Assembly: GCF_015062905.1 (NCBI RefSeq)
Contig: NZ_SUTK01000002.1
Location: 1 to 64,000, forward strand
DNA from: Methanobrevibacter thaueri
GTDB lineage: Archaea > Methanobacteriota > Methanobacteria > Methanobacteriales > Methanobacteriaceae
Direction of reading: 5' to 3'
Length of the DNA stretch: 64,000 nt
The notes beneath the pieces were generated by a model that ran no database searches, was not told the origin of the DNA, and saw only the letters and a list, made by a program, of their open reading frames with translations. Positions 28,601 to 35,846 of this stretch are shown here, in pieces. A program made the translations under genes and the position numbers. Each line of letters begins with the position of its first letter. The first letter of the stretch is position 1.

Positions 28601-29553
28601 TTTCTGCTGATTGCTGAGTAGACCGCACCCGCAATGCTTACTGCAGAATTATCAGTGAAACTGTTATTGAATGGAATGAAATCATTTACCTCATCAACAA
28701 ATAAAGCTCCACCGTCTTTTGCGGAATTATTGATGAAAATGGAGTTGTTAATGGAAAGAGAACCGAAAAGCGCATAAATTGCACCTCCACTATACCTTGC
28801 ATGGTTATTTCTGGAGGTAACATTGGCCAGGTTCAGATTTGTATACACTGAGGTTACCGCTCCACCCATTATGGATGTTGAATTGATTAATGCCACATTT
28901 TTGCCGATGAAATTAGCTTCACGAAGATAAATTGCTCCACCATACCTTTCGGCGTAATTGTTCATGAATAATGAGTCAACGATTTCCAAACTGCCCCTGT
29001 TTATGTTTATTGCACCGCCAGAGGTAGCGTGATTATTCGAAAAGGTACAGTTATCAAGATATACACGGCTATTTGAAGTGGTAATTACTGATCCTATTGT
29101 TGAATCACTGAAAATTACATTTTCAGCAGTGATGACTGCACTTGAATCGTCGGAAACGGCGAGGCTAACCAAAGTCAGATTCCTAAGAGTAAGTGAACTG
29201 ACAGCAGCAAAACCTACATTATTATTATATGTAATTACAGTGTTTAGAGGATTATGACCTATGACAGTCAGGTTTCTACTATTAATCATGGAATCCAAAT
29301 GGTATTCCCCGTCATTTAGATAGATTATGGAATTATCCTTAACCCTATATGATGTAAGATTCCTGTATGGATCGTCCTGAGACCCGTCTCCAGTATCATT
29401 CTCGACATTAGCGTCGAAATAATACTCTGCACTTGTCACATTACCCTCATCACTTACTTCCAAAGCTGTCTGGTTGTCCATAGCATATGTTGCAGGTATC
29501 AGAATCAACAGACACAATAATGAAAATAATGCAATTATTTTATAATTTTTCAA
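25657..29553 (-). CDS. Paralogous adhesin-like C1A protease protein
   Basis: 1,298 residues from a UUG start at 29551-29553, chosen because GGAGG lies seven bases upstream and the protein then begins with a normal signal peptide (MKNYKIIALFSLL...). A frame extension to an ATG at 29583 would put the ribosome site inside the gene. Order matches the downstream paralogue: beta-helix (about 50-365), C1A domain with VKDQGSNGNCWAFA (C397), NHAVAIVGWDDN (H544) and IKNSWG (N574), a beta-rich spacer, Ig-like modules, and a lysine-rich C-terminal end (TIVTKNIKVKKGKTIKF and similar). All catalytic residues are present. The N-terminal beta-helix differs much more than the C-terminal repeats, suggesting divergent ligands on a shared framework. 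Confidence 0.87.
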   Translation of the reverse strand: MKNYKIIALFSLLCLLILIPATYAMDNQTALEVSDEGNVTSAEYYFDANVENDTGDGSQDDPYRNLTSYRVKDNSIIYLNDGEYHLDSMINSRNLTVIGHNPLNTVITYNNNVGFAAVSSLTLRNLTLVSLAVSDDSSAVITAENVIFSDSTIGSVITTSNSRVYLDNCTFSNNHATSGGAININRGSLEIVDSLFMNNYAERYGGAIYLREANFIGKNVALINSTSIMGGAVTSVYTNLNLANVTSRNNHARYSGGAIYALFGSLSINNSIFINNSAKDGGALFVDEVNDFIPFNNSFTDNSAVSIAGAVYSAISRNLNHGSVLNESLMNLFFNNTASLENDVYECEAINLNYNSSQNYMIIRSGPEYDSDLPARYDLRQYYLVTPVKDQGSNGNCWAFASLASLESCILKATGAAYDLSEENMKDLMAKFSSYGWQMDTNTGGYDRMGHAYLTSWLGPVNETQDRYIIGEVLSPVLNSIFHVQNILFLERTSYTDNDEIKRAIMSYGAVSTSIHWYQSSDGADVYRNGKNIYWNRFDKGANHAVAIVGWDDNYSKNNFKTTPPGDGAWIIKNSWGLAYGSEEGYYYVSYYDTSLAPLNDPYNTYVFLFNESIKYDKNYQYDVSGRTDFFLNKSNTVWYKNVFTATDNELLSAVSTYFEKNTDWELSIYVNDVLRHVQSGTATPSYSTIELSSFIPLNLGDVFEVVFKITVDKEASVPISENIIASGVPINKQLFYENISFISYDGENWTDFYGLEWAYSSHSYATQVACIKAFTILSEVNTTTNLSVNVTDLYEIQAQVLNQYGLPVVGGNVTFSVNANDYVVPVVNGLATLKIPLSFNEYHILAVYDNVGYISSQDTLEFNASLINTRISLEINEHNPINITAHVVNDYGHAIKYGNVTFTIDDVPYTIGITNGTASLIKVLTIGKHNVSAVFNSVYSYNSSSTFRAFDVSFIDSNITLTIDNEYNPVVITANVTDQYGNPINMGNVTFIVDQTPYVVDVVNGIARLNYCFKNLGLNNVYVTFNGMENYYSTSDSSSNVTVKTTVLSSDATKTYNSKYSFTLLDNYGNPLDNRTVLVTIGSKNYEIITDKNGVGNVVITLSPAVYSVEITNPLNGEVKVQSIKVVKRITENKDLTVYYGAGKYFKVRVFDDDGNVAKNVKVTFTINNKKYTRTTDNNGYASFKVALNPAKYTITAEYKGFKVSNKIMVKSTIVTKNIKVKKGKTIKFTAKLLNNKGKILKYKKITFKFKGKTYKVKTNKKGIATLKITKKYKIGKYTITTSYGKLSVKNTVKIKK

Positions 29554-29649
29554 GCCATTTCCTCCGTTCAACAATTTAAACATGTGAAAATCGTGAAACG
29601 ATTTATAATATTCCTATATTTGGCTTTAATAATATAAATACTTGTTTAG

Positions 29650-29701
29650 AAAAAAAAGGAAAAATTTAATTAATGAAGTTAAATTGCTCTTCATTAATTA
29701 A
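29650..29701 (-). terminator. Stop-codon-straddling hairpin plus U tract (bile salt hydrolase)
   Basis: Perfect 13-bp inverted repeat ttaattaatgaag/cttcattaattaa at 29666-29678 and 29689-29701, the longest in the window. The stop codon (29666-29668) is in one arm; T-rich runs including T8 follow on the minus strand. Confidence 0.75.
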
Positions 29702-30637
29702 AAGATAATTTATCAATTCGGATGAATCCAAATCCTCACTGTTCAAATCGACAGCAGTGATTTGTGAATTATGATATGTCCTGTAATACAGGATTGCCTT
29801 GTTTGTGTTGTAGCATGAAGTATATATGGTATACTCATACAAATCAGGGTCGTCTATGAAAGTGCAGCCATTCTGCTGCTCTACAGAGCCAAGTATATGG
29901 AAAAACTGGCCCACACTGCTTGCCTCATCGCTATCGGAGTATGAATTAGCACGGGTGAACGCCACCTTTGCAAATCTTGAGGCTGAAGACAAATCCCCCG
30001 GAAGTCCGATTGCACCCATTCCTCTTGAATACTCTTCCAGATCAACGCCGAATGTGTTTTCAGGATTTTTGTTTGACAAACCCCTATAGTTGTTCAGGTA
30101 AAACAGCTGCTTATCGAAAGGAGGGTTGTTAGTCAGGACCCCAACCGGATTGTCATAGACCTTCAGGCCGTCTGCCAGCGGCTCAACCACTATCGCTTCA
30201 ATCTCATCGGAAATCATCCAGTGAAGCGGAGACAGTGGAAGCTCATCGGCAAAGTTGATGTTAACGAGATTGATTTTGCCCAATGCATCACGTGCTTCAG
30301 CAACGCTGGAACATGTTCCAAGAAGATAAGGGATCAGCTCGAATGGAGTGATATTGACCATGTCTTCCTCAAATTCCCTGTAGACCGCATTTCCGGCAAA
30401 GTTCAGACCTGCAATGGCAAGTCCCTTTTCATTGCATGCATCATAATACAATGGATATCCGTCAATTCCTGCGGCTATTCCAATTATTGCATAATGGTTT
30501 TTTATTGAATCGATTTTCCTGAACTCGAATTCAAAGTTTCTTGGAGTTATTGTAACCCTTTCATTGTATGATATCTCATAGTCAAAGTTACGACCAAAAT
30601 AATGGTCATCAGTTATGTAATTGCTTGCAGTACACAT
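29666..30637 (-). CDS. cbh: Choloylglycine hydrolase family, probable bile salt hydrolase
   Basis: A 323-residue Ntn hydrolase of the conjugated bile acid hydrolase/penicillin V acylase family, which cleaves the amide bond of glycine- or taurine-conjugated bile acids. After removal of Met1 the nucleophile is C2. Other active-site positions are present: R16 and D19 in GRNFDYE, N79 in GLNFAGNA, N170-N171 in LTNNPPF and R221 in SASRF. Length is typical (about 315-330). It has no signal peptide, so it acts in the cytoplasm. It is nine bases downstream of the NAMPT gene and probably shares its transcript. Acyl-homoserine lactone or penicillin V activity cannot be excluded from sequence. Homologues are known in gut Methanobrevibacter. 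Confidence 0.88.
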   Translation of the reverse strand: MCTASNYITDDHYFGRNFDYEISYNERVTITPRNFEFEFRKIDSIKNHYAIIGIAAGIDGYPLYYDACNEKGLAIAGLNFAGNAVYREFEEDMVNITPFELIPYLLGTCSSVAEARDALGKINLVNINFADELPLSPLHWMISDEIEAIVVEPLADGLKVYDNPVGVLTNNPPFDKQLFYLNNYRGLSNKNPENTFGVDLEEYSRGMGAIGLPGDLSSASRFAKVAFTRANSYSDSDEASSVGQFFHILGSVEQQNGCTFIDDPDLYEYTIYTSCYNTNKAILYYRTYHNSQITAVDLNSEDLDSSELINYLLINEEQFNFIN

Positions 30638-30646
30638 ATTATCACC

Positions 30647-32056
30647 CTATAAAAAATTTGAATATTTCAATGCCCTTTGCTTGATATCTGCAAATGTATC
30701 ATCAATCATCAGTTCGCCATCCCTAAAGACTGTCTGCAAATAATCATCGCCTTCGCTATCAATTGAAACTGTTTTGAATGAATTATTTTCTCTTATTAAC
30801 TTAAATCTTCCGGTCTTTGATTTCTTACTTGAATCAAGTGGGTTTTTGAATATGTCATGCCATATGCCGTCACGAAATTGGGCGGAACATTTAAAGGCAT
30901 TTCTTTGGGTGTCACGATTGACTGCAGTGTGCAGTCCCCCTCCCATACCGAATATGATGTTCTGCGCTGCCCAACCGGCAGATTTCATGGCAAAGAGAAT
31001 ATCACGGATTTTCTGATAGTTCAGACCGTCACCCCACAGAAGTCCGATGTTGAGGTCGAATACCTTATATCCCTTGTCGGTCAAATGGCTTCCAAATCCC
31101 TCGGAGAGCAGATTCAGACAGTCAATGGTTGTTGATACAGGCTCCCCGCTATCAGGTCTGAACACGACCTTGTTATCTTCGCCGTCCAGGAAATTCAAGA
31201 TGGCCTCATTCAGTTCTGTTCCTGATTTTCCGGCTTCCTCGAGGAAGTTCCTGTAGTTGTATGAATCTATAACCAATGACAGGACTCCATCCTTTGCATT
31301 ATCTATGACATTAAGAATCTGTGAAATTTCACCCTCCGGACCTAAAGAGGTCATGACGCTGTGTTCTGTTGCCTGGACTGAAAATCCGTATAAGTTTGAG
31401 TCATTGTAATAGTTTTCAGGAATTGTCAATGCCGCAATGGTATCGGTTCCTGAAAAGCTGAGCAGATGGGCGGATCCTGAAAGCATTGATGATTCGGTGG
31501 AAGTCGCTCCCCTGTATCCGAAATCATGAAGCATGAAATCAAGATTATCCTTTACAGATCCTGTCACTTCAAGATAGAAATTGCACAGCTTTCTGACCTC
31601 TGCAGAGAGTGTTGCAACAGTTGAAGGATACCAGACCTGCAATAGGAGAGGTTCCAGGTAATTAGGCAGCCAATATGACTTATCATCAGTGTTTTCGACT
31701 GTCATCAGTGCATTGCCCACATCAACCGGAGTACCTTCTGCAACTGCCTTTATTTCAATCGGCAAATATCCGTCATGTTCGTCCAATATATATTGCCAGC
31801 TATCCCTGTTGAAGATATCCGGACCTATATGATTGGCAATCAGGTTATCCGCTTCATCAATCTTTTCCTGAGTGACTATCTTTCCCTCAAGATATTTTTT
31901 AATGATATATTGAAGTCCGTAAAAAATTGTTTTGTTAAACTCAGCACCTACTCTACTTTCAAGGTATGAATAAATCTTTTCAGTGCCTTTTGGATAGAAA
32001 TAGTGATGAGTTACCTTATAACTGTCTGTTAAAAGACAAATATTGTTTTCTATCAT
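30647..32056 (-). CDS. nadV: Nicotinamide phosphoribosyltransferase
   Basis: A 469-residue type II phosphoribosyltransferase that joins nicotinamide to PRPP to give NMN for NAD salvage. Family marks are HDFGYRGATS (D178, base-binding), the phosphorylated catalytic histidine in ATEHSVMTSLG (H232), LVIDSYN (D264), VVFRPDSGEP (R300, D302) and GMGGGLH. Length fits NAMPT/NadV (about 460-490) better than nicotinate phosphoribosyltransferase. AGTGAT precedes the ATG. It lies upstream of the bile salt hydrolase with nine bases between, on the same strand. NAMPT is patchy in archaea, so acquisition by transfer is possible, but base composition does not stand out by eye. Confidence 0.93.
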   Translation of the reverse strand: MIENNICLLTDSYKVTHHYFYPKGTEKIYSYLESRVGAEFNKTIFYGLQYIIKKYLEGKIVTQEKIDEADNLIANHIGPDIFNRDSWQYILDEHDGYLPIEIKAVAEGTPVDVGNALMTVENTDDKSYWLPNYLEPLLLQVWYPSTVATLSAEVRKLCNFYLEVTGSVKDNLDFMLHDFGYRGATSTESSMLSGSAHLLSFSGTDTIAALTIPENYYNDSNLYGFSVQATEHSVMTSLGPEGEISQILNVIDNAKDGVLSLVIDSYNYRNFLEEAGKSGTELNEAILNFLDGEDNKVVFRPDSGEPVSTTIDCLNLLSEGFGSHLTDKGYKVFDLNIGLLWGDGLNYQKIRDILFAMKSAGWAAQNIIFGMGGGLHTAVNRDTQRNAFKCSAQFRDGIWHDIFKNPLDSSKKSKTGRFKLIRENNSFKTVSIDSEGDDYLQTVFRDGELMIDDTFADIKQRALKYSNFL

Positions 32057-32132
32057 AATATCACTTTTTAATAGATATTAGATAGTAGTATAATATAAAT
32101 GTTACGAAAAAAAAGAAAAAAGAAAAAAGAAT

Positions 32133-32678
32133 CTAGATATAACTAGTATCTTGTTTTCTAAAGTGTGCTTGTGAGTGATCGCATAATGGACAAACTTCAG
32201 GAGCTTCTTTTCCATAATGGATGTATCCACAGTTGTTACATTTCCATGCGATTTCTTCATCTTTCTTGAACACTTTTCCTGCTTCGATTTTATCGGACAA
32301 TGCGTTGTATCTGTCTTCGTGTGCCTTTTCGGTTGCACCTGCTGCATCGAATAATGCTGCAATGTCATCAAAGCCTTCTTCACGTGCAGTTTCTGCGAAT
32401 TCTTTGTACATTACGGTCCATTCGTGGTTTTCACCTGCTGCTGCATCTGCAAGGTTGGTTAAAGTGTCAGGCACTCCTCCGCCATTCAATAATTTGAACC
32501 AGATTTTTGCATGTTCCTTTTCATTGTCAGATGATTCTTGGAAAATTTCCTTAATTTCAACGTAACCATCTTTTTTAGCTTGGGATGCATAAAATTCATA
32601 TTTTACACGTGCTTGAGATTCGCCAGCAAGTGCTGCTTTTAAATTTTCTTCGGTTTTAGATCCTTTTAAATCTGCCAT
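32133..32678 (-). CDS. Rubrerythrin
   Basis: A 181-residue non-haem di-iron peroxidase. Residues about 5-140 form the ferritin-like four-helix bundle (E-x-x-H style ligands in GESQARVKYEFYA, NEKEHAKIWFK, ATEKAHEDRY); the last 40 residues are a rubredoxin domain with CNNCGYIHYG and CPLCDH iron ligands. It reduces hydrogen peroxide in the cytoplasm using rubredoxin-type electrons. AAGGAGATGATAAA places the ATG. A close paralogue of identical length lies at 33120-33665; only the small gene at 32748 lies between. A T-rich tail follows the stop. Confidence 0.95.
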   Translation of the reverse strand: MADLKGSKTEENLKAALAGESQARVKYEFYASQAKKDGYVEIKEIFQESSDNEKEHAKIWFKLLNGGGVPDTLTNLADAAAGENHEWTVMYKEFAETAREEGFDDIAALFDAAGATEKAHEDRYNALSDKIEAGKVFKKDEEIAWKCNNCGYIHYGKEAPEVCPLCDHSQAHFRKQDTSYI

Positions 32679-32747
32679 TTTATCATCTCCTTTTGTATAA
32701 TATTAGTCATATGATATTTATAGTTTTAGTTACCGAATAGTAACAAA

Positions 32748-33080
32748 TCACCAGGTTAGAACTTCCCTGTCTATTTTAAAATCTCCATACGAGATATAGG
32801 CAACATTCCGGTCGCCTTCAAAAATCTTCAATGCCAAATCCTCTTCAACGCTTGATATATAATCCTTCAGTTCCTCATATGCATTCCATTTAATCGAATG
32901 TTTCATGAACTGGTTTGCGGGAAACTCCCATCTCAGGTTATCTCCCTGGTAATATTGGATTATCCCATCGGCATACTCCTTCGCCTGTTCGTCAAACAGG
33001 TAGTCTCCATCAACCAGTCCCCTTATTGATACGTCAGTATGGCGAGGGTGTCTGATTAAAAATATGACCATTTTGTTCAT
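32748..33080 (-). CDS. Small conserved-looking protein of unknown function
   Basis: 110 residues, starting MNKMVIFLIRHPRHTD. I do not recognise a family. It begins with a short beta strand (MVIFLIRHPR) vaguely like the N-terminal RH-x-x strand of phosphoglycerate-mutase-fold enzymes, but the rest does not continue that fold. The middle is mixed helical and acidic, with the aromatic-rich end FKIDREVLTW. No signal peptide or membrane segment. It sits between two rubrerythrin genes on the same strand, 39 bases after the first one's stop, but that stop carries a terminator, so it may have its own promoter. Confidence 0.6.
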   Translation of the reverse strand: MNKMVIFLIRHPRHTDVSIRGLVDGDYLFDEQAKEYADGIIQYYQGDNLRWEFPANQFMKHSIKWNAYEELKDYISSVEEDLALKIFEGDRNVAYISYGDFKIDREVLTW

Positions 33081-33094
33081 TGAATCACAAAATT

Positions 33095-33142
33095 AAAAAA
33101 AGAAAAAAAGTTAAAGAGCTTATTTGAAGTTGGTAGCTCTTT
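33095..33142 (-). terminator. Stop-codon-straddling hairpin plus U tract (rubrerythrin 2)
   Basis: Perfect 8-bp inverted repeat aaagagct/agctcttt at 33113-33120 and 33135-33142 around the rubrerythrin stop (33120-33122), followed by T7 and T6 runs on the minus strand. Confidence 0.7.
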
Positions 33143-33665
33143 CTTCGAAGTGTGCTTTAGGAAGTCCGCATACAGGACATTTTTCAGGTGCGTTAGGTCC
33201 TGAAAATACGAATCCACAGTTTTCACATTTCCATTCGATGTCTGCTTCTTTGTTGAATACAGCATCGTTTTCAACATTTGCGAGTAAGGTTCTGTATCTT
33301 TCTTCATGTTCTTTTTCGATTGCTCCTACTTTTTCAAATAAGAATGCAATCATTGGGAAACCTTCTTCTTTTGCGGTTTCTGCGAATTCTTTGTACATGG
33401 AAGTCCATTCTTCGTTTTCACCGTCTGCTGCTGCGTTGAGGTTTGCTATTGTGTCTGGAATTTCTTCATCGTGTAATAATTTGAACCAGATTTTAGCGTG
33501 TTCTCTTTCGTTTTTGGAAGTTTCCATGAAAATATCGTGGATTTGAACGTAACCTTCTTCTTTTGCTTTTGCAGCAAAGTATTGGTATTTAGTATGTGCT
33601 TGAGACTCACCAGCAAAAGCTGCTTGTAAGTTTGCTTCAGTTTTTGTACCTTTTAATTCAGCCAT
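33120..33665 (-). CDS. Rubrerythrin (second copy)
   Basis: 181 residues from the ATG at 33665, chosen because GGAGATG lies just before it and the protein then starts MAELKGTKTEANL, matching the paralogue's MADLKGSKTEENL; a 24-residue extension in frame looks non-coding. It has the same layout: di-iron four-helix bundle (GESQAHTKYQYFA, NEREHAKIWFK, AIEKEHEERY) and C-terminal rubredoxin (CENCGFVFSG, CPVCGL). A cytoplasmic peroxide reductase. A 16-bp palindrome just upstream overlaps the presumed promoter region and may be a regulatory site. Confidence 0.95.
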   Translation of the reverse strand: MAELKGTKTEANLQAAFAGESQAHTKYQYFAAKAKEEGYVQIHDIFMETSKNEREHAKIWFKLLHDEEIPDTIANLNAAADGENEEWTSMYKEFAETAKEEGFPMIAFLFEKVGAIEKEHEERYRTLLANVENDAVFNKEADIEWKCENCGFVFSGPNAPEKCPVCGLPKAHFEERATNFK

Positions 33666-33698
33666 TTTATACATCTCCATATTAATAATTGAAGTATC

Positions 33699-33714
33699 TA
33701 TTCTATATAGAATA
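33699..33714. promoter_or_regulatory. 16-bp palindrome upstream of rubrerythrin
   Basis: TATTCTATATAGAATA is a perfect dyad, 34 bases before the rubrerythrin ATG and inside an AT-rich promoter region. It may be an operator for a dimeric repressor, although such AT-rich palindromes can arise by chance. The other rubrerythrin does not have this exact site. Confidence 0.35.
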
Positions 33715-33793
33715 ATATAATATATAGAAATTATCATTTAAAAATTTATTGTAAAATTTAAAAAAAAATAAAAAAAAGATAGCCTAAAAAAAT

Positions 33794-34624
33794 TTAAGCT
33801 ATATCAGAATATAATAATCCTGTTGCCCTTGCGGCAAAGAACACAAGGTATGGAGTCACAATAATTGAAACAATGCGTATTCCATGAATGTAACCGTCCA
33901 ATCCGCTTATAACAGCATTGATGACTGCAATTATCACAAATATCAGGATAACAACTGCAAGAACCTTTCCATAACCTATTCTTCCAATGTCCCTGAACGC
34001 TTCAGGAATGTTCAAAGCCTCTTTAAGGTCATCGGTTTTTGCAAGTCTTGATTCCGCCATGGTCTGGATAATCCAAAAGATTATAAAGAATATGAATGAA
34101 ATGGCTCCTGTAATCATCAATGAGGTTGCGAAACTTAAAATCATTGACTGAGGAACAACATCACTTACGACTATAGTTGCATTGGCCGGAGAGGACATTG
34201 ATGTCAGCATCATTCTGCTCACAATTGTGTAGGCCATTCCAAAGAAGTTTGTAGCCCATCCGACAATCAGAAAGACGATTGCAGGAATGATGAGGTAAAC
34301 GATGTTTACAACAAAATATTTGACACCTGTAATCATGTTTGCTTTCCAAACGAATTCAGGTGCGGTTTCCGCATGATCGATTCCGGTCTTTATAATTCCT
34401 ATCTGATATCCCATAATTATAAATGCTACAATTAAGCCTAAAATCAATAAGATGATTCCGACAACAATCCATGCGGCATTGCTTGCCATTCCAACACCTA
34501 AAAATACGACTCCAATAGTTGTTAAAAATCCTGTAATGATTGACAATACAATATATATTGCAAGTTTTGCCAGATCAACTGAAGGGAAAATCATAGCTTC
34601 CCGAATAATTTCCATTATTTCCAT
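33794..34624 (-). CDS. DUF4013 family membrane protein
   Basis: 276 residues with about six hydrophobic helices (near 18-40, 48-72, 100-125, 160-185, 205-235, 245-265). The arrangement, with a FIIMGYQIGIIKTGID loop between helices two and three and a repeat-like second half, matches DUF4013, a common archaeal membrane family of unknown function. GGTGA lies four bases before the ATG. It stands alone between rubrerythrin and mch. An imperfect hairpin (33779-33802) followed by a T run overlaps the stop. I infer only that it is an integral membrane protein. Confidence 0.8.
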   Translation of the reverse strand: MEIMEIIREAMIFPSVDLAKLAIYIVLSIITGFLTTIGVVFLGVGMASNAAWIVVGIILLILGLIVAFIIMGYQIGIIKTGIDHAETAPEFVWKANMITGVKYFVVNIVYLIIPAIVFLIVGWATNFFGMAYTIVSRMMLTSMSSPANATIVVSDVVPQSMILSFATSLMITGAISFIFFIIFWIIQTMAESRLAKTDDLKEALNIPEAFRDIGRIGYGKVLAVVILIFVIIAVINAVISGLDGYIHGIRIVSIIVTPYLVFFAARATGLLYSDIA

Positions 34625-34748
34625 TTTTTCACCATTTCTATATTAATCACTCTTATATTTGAGCTGTAAATATTTATTATAACCATATTATATTAATATT
34701 ATTGAAAAAATCAAGCGAAAAGTAATAATGGACAGGTTAAATTGATAT

Positions 34749-34788
34749 TAAAAAAAGAAGAAAAGAAGATGAATATAACTATTCATCT
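34749..34788 (-). terminator. Stop-codon-straddling hairpin plus U tract (mch)
   Basis: Perfect 9-bp inverted repeat agatgaata/tattcatct at 34767-34775 and 34780-34788 around the mch stop (34779-34781), followed by T-rich sequence with a T7 run on the minus strand. Confidence 0.7.
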
Positions 34789-35750
34789 ATACCGAAGGAC
34801 TTTTTAAGCAATTCTGCATTAACGAATCCTTCCTTATACATTTTACCAGTAGTTAAATCATTGATTACTACTTCTGCAGGAGCAAACATTCCTTTGTCGA
34901 TTTGATAGAAGTCAAATCCTGCATCTTTAAATACATCGAAGAATGGTTTACCATATCCGTCAGCAGCAGAAGATGGTAATTGAGCAGCTACAGCCGCAAT
35001 GTCATCGCCTTCTTCAGATTCAACATAGTAGTAAGTTCTTCCACCGAAGAGCACTGCATCGTTGGTTTTACCCATAGCCTTTAATCCGTCTGGGTCAACA
35101 GGTGCAATAGGTGCAATACCCGCTGCGTGTTTAACTTTGGTAACGTCAAATTTAATGAATTCCAACATTTTGTAAGTTCCGTTTTCAACAACTCTTCCTG
35201 CAATTTGGATGGATCCAACAAGGGAAGAAGTAGGAGCTACAAGTAAGTAAACATCTTTAACATCAACATTACATTCATCAGCAATGTATTGAGCGACTTC
35301 ATCACCAGGCAAGACATCAGCTTCCAAGGTTAAGATAGCCAAATCAGCATCCTTGTCTTCATAGCCGATTTCTTCATAGGTTTCTGCTGGCTTTAATGAG
35401 ATTGCCCTTGCAGGTCCAGAACCTAATGCAAAGAAATCGCCGACAGATACTGACCAACCAGCTTTTTGAGAACCTAAGGTTGAAATAGAAGGTGAGTCGG
35501 TTTTAATTTTTACTGAAGGAAGTGCGAATTTTTCAGATAAATCTCCTGGAATTGAAATTCCAACATCTGCAAGTCCACCAAGACAAACTTTAGTATAAAG
35601 TTCTCCTGCTTTAAAGCTTCCATCGACATTTACACCACAGTCGATAACAGTAGCACCATTATCTAAAGTTGCAACAGCGATGTTTAATTCATCTGCTTTT
35701 TCAATCATTACATCTACGGTTTTTTTAGCTTCTACGTTTACACTTACCAT
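34779..35750 (-). CDS. mch: Methenyltetrahydromethanopterin cyclohydrolase
   Basis: A 323-residue cytoplasmic enzyme that hydrolyses or forms the ring of methenyl-tetrahydromethanopterin (EC 3.5.4.27), the third one-carbon step of hydrogenotrophic methanogenesis. The full length aligns by memory with Mch: VNVEAKKTVDVMIEKADEL at the start, GELYTKVCLGGLADVGI, GSQKAGWSV, GSGPARAI, YLLVAPTSSLVGS, VKHAAGIAPIAPV and the conserved APAEVVINDL near the end. GAGGTTAAAACT precedes the ATG. It has a single-gene transcript ending in a strong hairpin. As expected for a central pathway gene, codons look cleaner than in the adhesins. Confidence 0.97.
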   Translation of the reverse strand: MVSVNVEAKKTVDVMIEKADELNIAVATLDNGATVIDCGVNVDGSFKAGELYTKVCLGGLADVGISIPGDLSEKFALPSVKIKTDSPSISTLGSQKAGWSVSVGDFFALGSGPARAISLKPAETYEEIGYEDKDADLAILTLEADVLPGDEVAQYIADECNVDVKDVYLLVAPTSSLVGSIQIAGRVVENGTYKMLEFIKFDVTKVKHAAGIAPIAPVDPDGLKAMGKTNDAVLFGGRTYYYVESEEGDDIAAVAAQLPSSAADGYGKPFFDVFKDAGFDFYQIDKGMFAPAEVVINDLTTGKMYKEGFVNAELLKKSFGIDE

Positions 35751-35846
35751 AGTTTTAACCTCTAAATAATTTAACTTAAAACATTAAGTTATTGTGTAAA
35801 AATTTATTGTTATTCTTATTTAAACTTGACTAAAAGATTTTAGCAA

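Noticed and set aside
30647..32056. Nicotinate phosphoribosyltransferase (PncB) as identity
   Set aside because: HDFGYRG, ATEHSVM and FRPDSGEP with total length 469 fit NAMPT/NadV rather than PncB.
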